64,000 nt of DNA. Origin: Aquila chrysaetos chrysaetos (Eukaryota; Chordata; Aves; Accipitriformes; Accipitridae). Each line of letters starts with the position of its first letter. The stretch's first letter is position 1. Of the stretch, positions 1-15,106 are shown one piece after another. The position numbers and the translations under genes were made by a program. The stretch spans positions 17,176,698 to 17,240,697 of the forward strand of contig NC_044024.1 of NCBI RefSeq assembly GCF_900496995.4. The letters are read 5' to 3'. Under the pieces are notes generated by a model. It saw nothing but the letters and a program-made list of their open reading frames with translations. It was not told the DNA's origin and ran no database searches.

Positions 1-35
1 GGTGCTTAGCTGGTGACTGGCGTTAAACCGCAACA
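1..35 (+). mobile_element. Right end of an avian LTR (ERV fossil), cut by the window edge
   Basis: The first 35 bases resemble the last bases of the solo LTR at 24265-24859: both share a TGCTTAG segment followed by GTTAAACC and a terminal CA. Only this end lies in the window, so size, target duplication and completeness cannot be judged. It belongs to the same broad avian endogenous retrovirus LTR group and is a non-coding fossil. The match is short and diverged, so the call is moderate. Confidence 0.5.
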
Positions 36-3000
36 ACATGGAAGAACAGCCTCCAGATGAGCGGATAGTGATCCAGTGACTGGACAGTGTCCAGTCCAGG
101 TGACTGGGTGGACACATAGATGTGTCTGGACATCTTTTTAATCACTGAGGTCAGCAGCAGAGACATACAAAACACACTGGGAATGGATTTAATGCCTGAT
201 CTACACCGGTTTTGTAATGCTTGAACTCTAATAGATTAAAGACTATGGCAACATAGCTCCTTCCTTCCAGAACTTCTCTGGCCACATCAATGCCACAGGA
301 CAGCAGGCTGGCTTCTAACAAGTCTGGTCACACCAGCACAAACTCCATGAAAAGTACTGATGTCAAAACACCTGCGATCCTTAGTTCTGGTAACCAAAGT
401 GCTCTTGGTAAGATAGGTGGGTGCATCTCTGATGAAATATTTTTTGACCTGTTAGTCCTCTGTCACCCTTTTGCGGCAGCACGCTGCCGGGGAGAGGGCA
501 CGGGACTGCTCTTACATCCTCCTCTGAGTAAGAAACAGAGTAAACAGTGGAATTAGTGAGAATTCCCTTGAAGGAGCTGTTTCCTTGGCATTTGTACCTG
601 CAGCTTAGTCACACTCTACCAGGAAACTTGGACTTCAATGTTCCATTCGAGAGTAAAGTTTAACTGGCAAATGCTACACTTAAATATGACTAAATGATTT
701 TTAGTGCTTGCCTCCCCTTGATGGCTAACCAAAACCCCCTAAAGGCAGCTTCTTCCCCCATCTTTTGGTTGTGGGTTTGAAGCTGTATTCTGCTCTGAGG
801 CAAATTAGGCAGGCACTTCAGAAGGAGCAAGACCACAGCCCTGCTTCTCTGGGTGGTGTTACAACACACTCATCAACGCCATCCCCTGCCTTAACTGCCC
901 TGCAAGGGTTCCTCTCCACAGAGCAAAAAAAGGATCTTCAAATCGCAGTACCCCTTCTGCTGCTATACACGGTGTTTGCCCCAAACACCATGCCACTTCC
1001 AGTGACCCAGCCCTGTCTCGCGCAGTTTATTTTCATAGCTACCGAGGGGCAGTCCGTTTGGAAATACAGACAGGTTTAAAAAATATTCCTCAAGTATACA
1101 ATCAGCTCTAACTTTGCTTCTCACTCAGAAAACAAAAGCATATCCACCCAAATTAATGGACTAGAATATGCAAATTATTTAGATTTTTTTCTTGAACGCT
1201 TCTGTTGATGTCTGTTGTTGCGTGTTAGCCCAGTTCTGCAGAGATCCCTGATAGCCCTTGCAAATCCACAGGGAAGGAGAGGGCAAAGGGAGCTGCCACA
1301 GAAACAACAGAAATAATTTAAACCCAGAGGTATTTCTGTTGCTTAAGGTTCTGCAGAAGATTGATTTTAACCCAATTTTAATTTGTACCAAATTTGCTTC
1401 GTGCTATCCCTTAATGTCCAATTTGAAAAGCAGATTCAGTCAAATGGGGAAAAATAATAGAAGGGGTTATTTTCCAAAGCAGCTCCTTGGTAGAAGCTGC
1501 TTCCATCTAATAAAAATATCACAGTAATGATAGTAATAGGGAGACTCTCTACTAAATAGTAATGAATAGTTCAACCTATTGGTCAGGAAAGCTTTCCCAG
1601 AAATGCCATGGAGAAGACTGTCTCTTTCCATTCTCAAGTCCATAAAATTACTTTTTGCCTCCTCAGCCAGGTCCTCATAGACACAATTAAAGAGAAAGTC
1701 TGCGAGCAGCTTTGCCTGCCAGCAGTGGTGATGAGGAGGCAGGGGGCGGTTCGCAGGGCTCCAAGGCTGATCTTTGATCCTCAGCAGTGCTGTTATTTCC
1801 CAAACACTTGCTTCAAAGAGAAGAGCACAAAAGAGATTTAAAAAACATTGGGGCAAAAGTGTTTGCAGCACATGGGCCTCTGTTGAAACATCTCTGGCAA
1901 TTCTGTTTGCTGCTTTCCTGTTGCAGTGACTTACTGCTTCCCCCTGATAACGAAGCAGAAACTAGACTCTTACCAGAGAGGAAAAGAAGCTAGAAGATAC
2001 TTCTGAAGTCTCCTTAAGTTGGTAAAAATCCCAGCCTTGCTCTCCTGTGCTCACAGAAACCTCCAGCACACCTTAGGAGGGAGAGACCGTCATGAACTCT
2101 GAGCGAGGCGTGTATTTGTTATGCATTTACACATGCTTGGTACATGCTGCTGCCCAGCATTATTTGCTATGAATTGTAACGCGAAGGAGATAAACCTACG
2201 TACCTTCAACATGAAAAGCAGCAACACAGAAGGTGTGGTAGCCTGAAGCTTCCTCAGGAAGCTGCCACCCAGGAACTGAGCCACCACGGCAGGCTGAACC
2301 CAGAAAACAGCACCTTCGCAGCTCTGAGCGTCAGGATGGGCTTTGCCGCAGCCACATCCAAGAACAGGCTTGCACCTTCCATTACTTCCTGCTGACCACA
2401 GCATCGATCCCAGGTCTGCGCTGCAGAAGGGAAAGGAGCAGCAGCCACGCAGGACTCGGTGCTGAGCCGCAGCCGCCTCCTCCTCCGCTTCCCTGCGGTG
2501 AATATGTGATGTTTCACAGGCCCCAGCAGAGAATGCCGGCGTCAGGGAGCTGGAGTGCTCACTACTCTGAGCAGTTTAATCCTTTCTTTCCTCTCTCCCC
2601 TTTTTAAAATAGCTGCTAACTCTTCCTTTGAGCAACATCTTGAGTTACCACCCTTCTGCTGAGAACGTTTTAAATTAAGCTCCACCTATGGCTGGCATCA
2701 AGACCAACTTGATCAAGCCAACACAGAGCTCCAAACAAAACTCAGGAGGCTATTACACATTCTAGGGAACATGCAGACATTATGTACTACAGCCTATAGG
2801 AGTACTGCGTTTTATAGGAGACAAATCTATCCACTGCCCTTGCTGTATTCTTCCCTTTCCTCCTCCTTTGTGAAACTTTCTTTCATTTGATTCTTCCACT
2901 GCATCCACTCCCCAGCCAGGATCTTAACCCCAGGCTCCAAGGGCTGCCCTGCCCCACGTCCTGCCCAAGAGCAGCTCCCAGTGCTGCAGGGGCGAGACCC

Positions 3001-4255
3001 ACGCGGGGTAAGAAGCTGCCATCCTCGGCCGACTGCAGCTGTGAGGCTCACGAGGAGCCACCTGCAGCTAACACAGGGGGGGTGTTCAGGGGCAGCCTTG
3101 GCAGTACGCTGCTCAGGCGCAGAACGGGTCATCTTGGTATTCAGTATCACTGATTGTTCTCAGCTCCGCGTTCTCGCTCCCTGGGCAGGTATTTTTATAG
3201 CACTTCTAGGGATGTAAAACAGGCCTAGCTACGCTTTACTATGGGGTCTACCCTGGGTGTTCAAAAGGGCCATGCGGGAGATAATGGCGGAGTCGAGAAT
3301 CTGCCGCTGTGACAGAAGCCACCCATAGGGAACATACATGCATCCAACGTGTAAGCGTAATGCAAGAGAGGGAGGTAACTGGAGAGTGACTTGGTTTAGC
3401 AAAAGGTTTTGTTAGTTTGGATCCCCCTCACCTACCACAGCACACCTCGAACGGGAAGCCACCTTACCCCAGATGAGCATTTTCAGTGTGCTTTGCTTTC
3501 CGGCCCCATAAAATGCACCCAGCAGCTATACAGACACATCTTTAGCAAGTTCTGACAATACTGTTTACTTTTCTTAGTAACATTTCATAAATCTACCAGA
3601 AATGTAATCCAGAGTCTTCCCTGGGGTTAAGTAATAAGAGGCTGACACTCCAACAGAGTTACTGTAGCCACGGTAATCTATGGATCATGAAGTGAAGTCT
3701 GCCTTTTTCAAACCTGCCCCTAAAATACTTTAAAAAAAACCCCAAACTATTTCAGTTTGTCTAATAACAGAATTTCTTCAAATTAACTCCTCTAAAATCA
3801 GTTCTGATTTCTACCCATTTTCTTTAAAAAAATTGGTACGTCTGGCTCTCAAAGGTTTACAGTAAGTGAAAAGGAAGACACAGCCTACTCTACCTGAAAA
3901 GAGCTGACAAGGTTTCTCACACTAAGTGACATTATATTCACAGTAATGTTAGTTACTATCCCACCATATATATATGAGAAATAATTTCAAACAAGTCATT
4001 TGGGTCCATATTTATTAGTAAGCCTGTACACTGTCAATACCCAGGATGATGCCTGAAAGAAAGAACACTAATAGAACACAGTCTTCATGTTTCAGATGCA
4101 AATTACTTTAAGATTTTCCCAGTTAACATCAATAACCCAGACTAGCTCATAAAAAAACCAAACACTGGGGATTGCAGTCCAACACTACAGAAGGAATTAC
4201 TTGGGGGTCGCCGAACAGCATACGGGTGTATCAATCTGACGCAGAAAGACACGTG
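36..4255. other. Intergenic sequence left of RPL39, no gene recognised
   Basis: No open frame here has recognisable protein content, and I see no CpG island or conserved splice pattern. In the human locus the next genes on this side are SOWAHD and SEPT6; I looked for the septin amino terminus and a SOWAHD-like single exon and found neither, so SEPT6 probably lies beyond the left edge. Near 70-100 there is a small imperfect palindrome (CTGGAC...GTCCAG). The stretch is otherwise unremarkable, moderately AT-rich sequence with short A/T runs. Confidence 0.6.
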
Positions 4256-4261
4256 TTTATT
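4256..4261 (-). promoter_or_regulatory. RPL39: RPL39 poly(A) signal AATAAA
   Basis: The plus strand reads TTTATT, giving AATAAA on the minus strand 25 bases after the RPL39 stop codon. The very short 3' UTR this implies is typical of ribosomal protein mRNAs. Cleavage is expected about 10-30 bases further on, near 4230-4245. Confidence 0.8.
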
Positions 4262-4285
4262 AGAGTTCCCAGGAGACAGTCTCTC

Positions 4286-6720
<2,435 letters not shown>

Positions 6721-6736
6721 CACGAGTTTCTGCGAG

Positions 6737-6742
6737 TTTATT
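6737..6742 (-). promoter_or_regulatory. UPF3B: Likely UPF3B poly(A) signal AATAAA
   Basis: TTTATT on the plus strand gives AATAAA on the minus strand about 910 bases after the UPF3B stop codon. I saw no other AATAAA in this orientation between the stop and here, so 7650-6715 is the probable 3' UTR. The signal is only about 140-150 bp upstream of the inferred RPL39 start. Confidence 0.65.
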
Positions 6743-7650
6743 GGTTTTAGTACAAAATCGCTATGGCTAAAATTCGCTAGCTGAGGAGGAGCTGCTACTG
6801 GTGAAGTCTCTTTCTGGGCTGTAAAACAATACTTCAAGTTATGATGGAAGATGAAGCAGTACGGAGAGGGCAGGAGTTAGGAAACGTTTCAGACGCTCGA
6901 GAAGGGAGGATGCTGGAAAAGAACAGGATGCTCAAACCAGCTACATTTGATTAAGAGTAAGCGTTTCAACGTAGGTAGACTTTACACGAGAATTTGTCAA
7001 GAAGTATTCCAATATTAAGCCAGCTTATTCATACACTCCAACTTAGTTACTTTATCCAGAGAACCGCTAAGGAGGAAGGTCTCTCCCTCCCTAACATTAT
7101 TACTGCAATGCCAGATGTTCTCCTCTTTACATGCCAGAGGGCTCCTGTTCACTGGTACCTCAACAACCCCAGCCTGCGTACCTGTCTCAGTGCTAGACCG
7201 AGTTAATTTAGCTATCACTGCCTCAGGTCGGAGCACCACACAACACAGCAACACCTGTGTTGGCTCCGGGCAACTTCAAGCTTGCTCTGCTTAAGTGCAT
7301 CAAACACACAGTAAAGCTGTAAAGCTCTGGCTTTAGATCCAGGTGTCATCTCCTCCTGACCACATGACTCATTATCATACTTAAGGCCATAAAGTCTTTC
7401 TACTTTGCAAAGATTCTCTTCTCTGTTGTAGTTAGATGCTGGGAAAATAAATTCAAATAACTGAAAAGACAATGAGAACACATTTCAAATTCCGAATCTA
7501 CAACTGAGGTTCTTTAACCAGAAACATCCAACAGCACAATGCCCCCTTTTCTTCCTTTGTTCCTTCTTCGCTTCGAAGGCACTTCTGGATTGCGTAGTAC
7601 ATGCTCTTTGGCTGCACAGACAGTCAGAACACATAAGGCTTGCATGCTAG

Positions 7651-10600
7651 TCACTCCTCTTCCTTCATATTACTGGTCTCACTCTCTTGTTTCTTATCTG
7701 CTCCCTGATCTGTGGGTTTCGCAGCACTGTCTTCATACTGACACAATCTGCTTCGGCTTCGGGCTCCTGGCTGGTACAGCTGCATTGCTGGACGATCCTG
7801 AAATAAATCAAAACTATTTAGACTCTTTCATAGCCCCATGCTATCATGGTTATTATGGCATCAGTGATATTAGAAATGGCTCAAATTCAAACTTTTCAAG
7901 GTGTTCTAAGTTAAATTAGTCCACCATGGTGGCAATGTAACTTCAACTGTCTCAAATCATGGTTGTCTCTGTTGTAAGGCTACATCCCTGTTCAAGCCTC
8001 AAAGAACACTGCACATAGTTGAAGTTATTTGTAAAGAGTTTCCTCTCAAGATGAGTTGACCCTCTCTCAGAATAGAGGCCAACTTCAAAGCTTCTTCAAA
8101 ACCTTGAGTTTCATTTGTACCCAATAAAGCCTTAGGTGACATGGAAAACTTGCATACTGACGCTGCAAAGGGATATTTGCAGAGTATATAAAACTAAACT
8201 CAAGACATCATTTCTTGAGTCTACAAGAGATGTTGTCATATTCTGCATGTAGCAGTCTTGTCCCTGTTTTGGAGGAACCTGTTCGATCACACTCCCATTT
8301 TGAGATGTATTTTCAGGCATGTATAGCATCAGCAGAGACACAGGTAGATTACTGATGCTCTACCAACACCTTAAAGATACAGCCTATGGCATAAGTAAGC
8401 AAATGAAAAGGGATCAGTGTCTTTACAATTTGGCCCATGGTATCTTGGCTTAACTCCTATACAGTGACAAGAAATATCACAAACAATTTAGCAAAGTTTA
8501 GTGGACAAACGGGCAAACTTTCTAACAATGGCAGAGTTTGTTACCAGAACAGGAAGAAGTTTCAACAGAGAAACCACACGGTTCTTTCCTTGAAGTGCTT
8601 TTATCCTAAAACCCAAAAAGTGGTCCCTATGAATCAACATATGAATTCAAAGAAATCCAGCACCTTGTTTCTGATACGATCCCTCTTAATTGTATCCTCT
8701 TTTTTATCGTCTTTGGTTACTTTCTCAGATTTGTCCGTGCTGCTGGTAAAGTCTGTAAGATCACTTTTCTTTCCCTTTTCTCTGAGTAAGTCTCTCTCCT
8801 TTTTCACCTCTTCCTCTTTTCTTCTAAAAACCTTCTCTTTATCAAAGCGCTCTTTCTGCCTCCGACGCTCCTCTTCTTGGCGTCTCAGTTTCTCCCTCTG
8901 TGCTCTCTCATATTCTCTGTCTCTTTCAAAATCTCTATCTCGGTCCCTGTAGTCCTTTACACACTCATCTTCTGATCTGTATGAAAACAAAACTGAAAAT
9001 TAAGCTCAAACGATTCATCAAACAGAGCTGGGAGATCAATGTAATACTGGCGTAAATTTGCAATACGAAGACGACACATTGGTAGGTTCTAGGGAGCTTT
9101 TGGGAAGCTGTAATAACCTGAGTCATGCATGATAACCAGAGATGACACTGACTGCTAGCACTTCCTAGCCTTCTACTCGCATAGCTGGCTGAGTCTCCTC
9201 TGGCTTTGGAAAACACCTGAATTTCTCTGTCTCGTCTCACTTCTCACATGGCAGAACTGAATCTTGAACAGATCACAGAGCTGTTGAGAATTATGCTTTC
9301 CGCTTTGACCTTTTACAAGACTTAAAGGGACTAGTCAACTGGAGTACACCTCTCCTCTTGCCATGGTTGTAATTCTCTCATTGCAAGGACAGTGCTCACA
9401 ACCTGTTGCAGGTCACCTACACCTGGGCTTCTTTTGCAGAATTCCTACAGCGAGTTGCAAAAATATTAAAATTTGTCCACTAGTGAAGACTTGCCAGGTA
9501 ATTCACACAGCTTTCTGTACTCACGGGGATGTGCATTGCCACAGAACACATCCCGTGCCTTGTATGAGAAAAATAATTTGAAAGAAATTTCAAAACATGG
9601 TCATGGCAGAGCAGCCTAAGCCTTGGTACGATCAGGAAACAAGTTATATATACATATATATATTTATAGCAAGTACTAGAATACTTTTTTGCCTTCTCTT
9701 CTTTTGTCTCCCCATCAGATCGTTTGGCAGATGCACTACTCGCATTTTTTTCCTCCCTCAGAGTCTCTTTTTCCAGTTTCTTGGATTTTTCTTTTCTCTC
9801 CAAGTCTTTTTCATCTTTTTCAGGCTTCTTAAGTAGCTACAAAGAAAACAGAAGTCTCAACTAAAAAGCTCACTCTAATACATATTGTCTGGCACAACAC
9901 GGAAATTGCATCAAAGGAACCGTAGTCCAGTAAGAAACAAGCATTAAAGTAATATTACTGCAAATTGTAGTATTTCTAAAAGCTGGAGTGTATGAGTAAG
10001 CATAATCCATACAGCAGACTAGGATTTTTCTCCTAAAACAGGCCATTTTAGAAAGCTTAAAAATAGTCTCCATTCCATAGTGAATTCACAATTCTGTTTA
10101 GCACAACATGTACAACAGTCACATGACAAAAGCTTTAAATATTACTATGAAGCATTACAGCATGTAAACCTTTACAATGCCTAATATTGAATATTACAAA
10201 AGAGTGGTAATTTACTAACACCAAACTCATGTGATTCTTCACACAATACTCAAAGCACATTTTGAGAGACTGATATACAAATAATAGGGGAAAGGGAGTG
10301 TAACAGTTTATAATAAAGAACTGTTCTAGACCTTAATCTTTGGTTCTTCTTTTGATCTGTCTCTTTCTTTTTCTGGGCATCTGTCTACCTTCTTCAGTTT
10401 TTCTGCTTCTTTCCTCTTCCTTCTCTCCTCCTCTTTCCATTTTCTTCTTTCTTCTTCTCTTTGTCTTTTTCTTTCCAATTCTCTCCTCCTCCTCTCCTCT
10501 CTTTTTTCTTCTCTCAGTCTCTGTGTGTGTAAAAGCAAAGAGAAATAGTGTATTTCTACACTAGAAAACATCCCCTTAAGCCTAACACTATACCCTGCCA

Positions 10601-13600
10601 CAAAGTGATAAAGTATTTCATCACCAAAAAAACTCACCACAAAACCGCCCCTATTAAAGTCCTGTCGTCTCTATTTTTCTGTTGTGAACCTGAACATGTT
10701 ACAGCAGCATTTCTTTTTTTGAAATCTCGCTCATAAGCCTTGATTCGTACTGTCTTAAGAAAACCAAACACAACACTAGCCTCAGCCTTTATCAATCTAA
10801 TTTTAATTAAATTTGCCCCATCTGTGATTTTCTCCATCACTAAAAGTTAAAATGAGATTGTGTGCTAGGAGAAAGATCATCTACAAGGACCTCAGCCATA
10901 ACTGCATTAAAAATGAAAGCATTAAAATGGAATCTGGTTTGGCAGTGCCACAAGAGACATTTAGCTGTGACCAGAATGCACACAAAGCACCACCATTCCT
11001 ACAAAGGCCGCCATTCTAGTAGTTTAAAATACGTGAACCAGATGTTAGTAACAAGTAACAAGTAAGTTGGGTCAAAAGCTGCTTCTTCAGGAGGGCAGAA
11101 ACATATCAGTATATGTGTAGCAAAATACACACCCATGCTTTAAATGAGCAAATTGTACTTGCAAGCAACAAGAAGATTCTGGAGATAAGTCTTACCTGTT
11201 TATTTTTCAAGAAGTTCAATAAAGGAGTAGTCTTTTTAGCTAGAGAACATATAAAACAAACGTAAACAATTTGCCTTATCCAATACCGCAATACCTACAA
11301 GGCCCTATATGAAATGAAGGAGCCTTATGAATGATCCAGCCTATCTCCTCTCACATACAGCAATACAGCAGTGAAACAAGTATTCCAATCCTATCCCTGA
11401 ACAGTGGCAACTATTAGGATTCTATAAACTGCTTTAGGACACTAATACGATAATCCAGTACCCCTATCTGTAAAGGGATATTCGGTCTGCATTAGGCTTT
11501 TCCCAGATTCTCTTGCTTTGAAAGAGATACCTGTAACACACTTAAAAGGAGCATTCTAGTCATTTTTGTGGTATTTTACCCGACCACACTATCTCTTAAC
11601 TCGTGCCTGCACAGAACGTCACTGGTCGCAGCATTTAGCATTAAACATCACTGCATCTCACTGAAAGGCAGCCACTCCACAGCCTAGTCTGGCTAACAAA
11701 CATCTGACAAGCAGCTTAAAACAGGAAGGAAGGTTATCACATGAAACTTAAACCTAGAGAAGAATTTAGAGCATGGGAGCAAAATAAAATACACTGAATA
11801 ATATTAGCCTAAAGGCTTAACAAACACCAAGCAAACACACAAAAGAATTCAGTCTCCTCAAGGCTGAGAAATCACAGCTTCAAGTTACACCACATACATT
11901 TCTTTGTGCTCTAGGAAAAGGTAACTATAGTACATAGATTTCCATACCTATTAGCTCTTTGTTTCTTGCCTCTATTTCCTCCAACAAAGTTTCAGGAGTG
12001 GAGGTTAATTTTTCATCATCTGCACTGTAACTTTCCAAAAACTTCTTGTACTCTGGATCTACAGGGGAGGGGAAAAGGGAAGAAAAAAATAAAAAAGAAA
12101 AAAAAAATACACTGTAGCATGAAAAGAATCTGCATTGCACACTGCTGGAATTCTGGGTTAGATTTGCATAAGTTGTGTTGTTTATATGTCACCTTTTCAT
12201 AAGCTGGCAGCTCTCAAATGAGCTGCTGCATTATATTTGTCCAGGACAATCATATTTAGTAGATTTGCAGCTGACAAAGCAGTGTTAATAAGCTTCCCAT
12301 ATAATTAAACAAACATTCTATTGATAAACTACAGTGTCACAGCAAAAATATTATATTCAAATTATTGCTAGGACTTTCAAGTCTACACATGCAAAACAAA
12401 GTAGCTAGCTGCTATACCATCTTCGATAGTTCCAGTTTTGGCATCCTTTTTCTTACTCTTCTTTTTTGCAGCTTTTTGGAAAGGTGCAAACTCAACTATG
12501 GCAGCATATTCTTGACCTGTTAAGAGGAGAGGGAAAAATATATTAAAATAGAGTATATTGACCATGTCTAAAGCAGGAAGATAAGCCTCAGAAGAAATAT
12601 GCAATACTAGAAGAGACAGCATAAAAAAACCACTCTTGTATTTTGAAAGCCATTTAATTAAAAAAAAAATTTGAGAGACAGCAGAATTCATGAACTAAAC
12701 ACTCTCACTATGTTAACAAACCAGCAAATTCACAGACTTGCAACAAGAAGGAAATGCTAGCTTTAAGACTGCCCATAACTGTCTCTTCAGCCACCTCAGC
12801 TACACCGCACCATGTAATATCCTCATCCTACAGACTGTGCATTCACTGTGCAAGTAGAAGGGAATATTTTAAGCTAATGCAACCAAGGCAAGTCTCAATT
12901 TTTGGCAAAATACAACAGAACGCAACACATTACAAGCAAGCTTTAAAGTTTTATCTTCTGACAAGAATGCTACATTTATGGCTGCATAAATCCAATATTG
13001 CTGTTGGGTATGGCAAATACAGCGTGCTGTTACACTGCAAACCAGCTTACTTAAAAGATCTAGGCGTTTTTAGAACCTCATCATGCAACCCTCCTAAATA
13101 AGGAAGAATCTTGTGGACAGAACTCTGTGTCACATAAAACACCTGGCTGGATGAAGCGTAAAACGTGTACTTGAAACAAAGTTCAAGGTGAAATCCTTAG
13201 CCTACTGAAGCCAACAGGAAAATTCTTGTTAAAGCTTTTGCTAAATATGTAAATTTAAGGTCTATGAGTGAGAGACTAACAACTTCCAGTGCTACCCAAC
13301 ATAAGCAGTCTTGAAATGCAAAATTTAAAAACCTGAGACGTACCGAATACCTAACGCGTATTTAGAAAAAAGATAAGCGGCAACTAAACACTTGGATGTT
13401 TAACCAATGAGTTAAAATATTTGTTTCCTACAGATTAACGTCTCCAGAGAGCAGTCACTTTCACATCTTAGACTGCAAGGAACAAGCTGCTCCTTTTACT
13501 GAATCAAGAGGACTCAGTCAGTTGTAAATTGGAACAAGTAATAAATTGAATTAAAAACTGACCAAAAAATAAGTCCTGCTGTTAGAAGCATACAGAACAG

Positions 13601-14687
13601 GTGAGGGCAGTAGCAGAGGGCAGCATCGTTGACCTCAGCTTCATTTAGTTTGGACAGCGACACCACCTACCCACTTTAGCTTTTCAGACTTTATACTCGG
13701 GTATGACAATGCAAGTACTAACCTCAGTAACGCGGCAACTGGTTTCACATCGATACCACTACTACCCTGACGTACGCTTAACTGGGCTTTACACATAATA
13801 TACAAAAGCAATTTAGATCAGTTTCCACGAAGCACAAGACGTTTTCTTTGTTCTGTGAAATGCTGCGTGTCATTCATTTAAGGCACTAAACCCAAACAAA
13901 CCCGAAGGGGCACATTAGGCTGCTGACACCCATCCCTCTCAAATTCAACCAGCCTGCTGCACGCACACCGGGAAAGATTCAAACACAGAGCCGAGCGCCC
14001 TTCACTTGCCTTTGTGATCGACAAAAACATAGCCATCAAAGCGATCCCTGAAGAGGACTATGTCTTCCTGGTTTTTAAAGTTGATGTAGGCTCTCGAGAA
14101 CATGTGAGGGTACAAGCTGCAGAAAGACAAGACCCAGAGACCAAGGATGACTTTGGCGGCGGCGGCGGCGGCTCTGGGGGCCCGGCGGGCGACACCGGCG
14201 GCTCTCGGGAGCCAGCCGGGCCGGTGCCTGGGGGGGTCCGGCGGCCGTACCTGGAGTCGTTGGCGAAGAACTCGAAGTAGTCGTGCTCGGGCAGGGGCTG
14301 GAGGTGCTCCTCCAGCTGCTCCTTCGTCAGGCTGGGCGGCAGCCGGCGGATCACCACCTGCGGCACGGCGGCGGCCGTTAGGGCCGGGCCCCCCTTCCTT
14401 CCCGCTCCGATCCCTTCCCTCCCGCGGCGGCCCCCGCTCTCCCCTCAGCGGCCGCCGCCCGCGGCCCGTTACCCCCGCGCCGAGCAGCGCGCAGGCCCCA
14501 CCTTGCTGAGCGTCTCCTTCTTGTCCTTGGGCCGCTCGAGGCGGTCAGGCTCGGCTCCGCCGGCCCTGCCGTCCGTACCGGTGGCGGTCCCGGTGGCGGT
14601 CCCGCTCCCCGTCCCCAGCAGGGCCGGCGGGCCGGCGGCGGGCCCGCGCCGTTCCTTGGGCCTGGCGTTTTCCTTGTCCTCCTTCAT
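7651..14687 (-). CDS. UPF3B: UPF3B, nonsense-mediated decay regulator, ten coding exons
   Basis: UPF3B links the exon junction complex (EJC) to UPF2 during nonsense-mediated decay and shuttles between nucleus and cytoplasm. Coding exons: 14687-14502, 14357-14251, 14116-14010, 12516-12418, 12058-11948, 11239-11196, 10520-10332, 9836-9685, 8976-8664, 7797-7651. They sum to 1455 nt (484 aa; human about 470-483). Residues 1-62 are a Gly/Thr-rich, variable head. The RRM-like UPF2-binding domain begins near residue 62 ([19 protein letters not shown]) and continues through exons 3-5. Residues 218-330 are a charged Arg/Glu/Lys helix ([18 protein letters not shown]). The EJC-binding motif spans the last junction, RDRIRNK then [13 protein letters not shown]. 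Intron 3 has a GC donor (AAAG|GCAAGTG), since only that site restores the conserved KGQ reading. I do not find the 13-residue VHRFLLQAVNQKN cassette present in one human isoform. The ATG is the first in frame and matches human MKEEKE. Confidence 0.96.
9645..9667. repeat. (TA)-rich simple repeat in UPF3B intron 8
   Basis: A short alternating TA/TATATACATA run of about 23 bases lies just downstream of coding exon 8. It is a simple microsatellite-like tract with no other visible feature. Confidence 0.6.
12517..14009. other. UPF3B: UPF3B intron 3, the only intron above 1.3 kb in this half of the gene
   Basis: The intron begins at the GC donor (14009-14008) and ends at the CAG acceptor 12519-12517. 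I see no open frame with recognisable content, no LTR match and no small-RNA signature. Its donor-proximal part borders the promoter CpG island and becomes AT-rich further in. Confidence 0.6.
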
Positions 14688-14799
14688 CCCGGGCCGCGGG
14701 ACAGCGCCGCGCGCGCCCCCGCGCGCCCATTGGCCCGCCGCGCCTCTCGCGCGACTGCGCCTTAAAGGGCCACGAGCCGCGCCCTCGGCCGGGGCCTTC

Positions 14800-14900
14800 C
14801 CCGCCGGACTACGGCTCCCGGCGTGCACCGGGAAACCCGCCGGACTACGGCTCCCGGCGTGCACCGGGAAACCCGCCGAACTACGGCTCCCGGCGGCGTC
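14800..14900 (+). repeat. 36-bp tandem repeat, about 2.7 copies, with ZNF143/SBS-like core
   Basis: Three copies begin with (G)GACTACGGCTCCCGGC or a close variant, with the ACTACGG core at 14808, 14844 and 14880, an exact 36-bp period. Copies 1 and 2 are identical through GTGCACCGGGAAAC. Copy 3 keeps ACTACGGCTCCCGGC and then diverges. The core resembles the ZNF143/Staf-binding SBS consensus (ACTACA..TCCCAG.ATGC) with A-to-G substitutions. It lies between the two start codons of the bidirectional promoter. Confidence 0.85.
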
Positions 14901-14990
14901 AGCCTCCGCGCCCTCGTTTCCCGCCGCGGCGCTACCGAGGCGCTGCCCGCCCCCCCCCCTCCCCGGGCCTTGCCTCGGTAGTGACGGCGG

Positions 14991-15056
14991 CGCGGGGCAG
15001 GCCGGGAAGGGTCGCGGGGCAGGCCGGGAAGGGTCGCGGGGCAGGCCGGGAAGGGT
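14991..15056 (+). repeat. 22-bp tandem repeat, three copies, in the NDUFA1 5' region
   Basis: GGGGCAGGCCGGGAAGGGT recurs three times with a 22-bp period (GCAGG at 14997, 15019 and 15041). It ends about 50 bases before the NDUFA1 start codon, so it is 5' UTR or proximal promoter. The G-runs could form a G-quadruplex in DNA or RNA. Confidence 0.85.
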
Positions 15057-15106
15057 GTCCGCAGCGAGCCCGGGGCGGCCGTGAGGGTCGGCGCGGTAGC
15101 GGCGGG

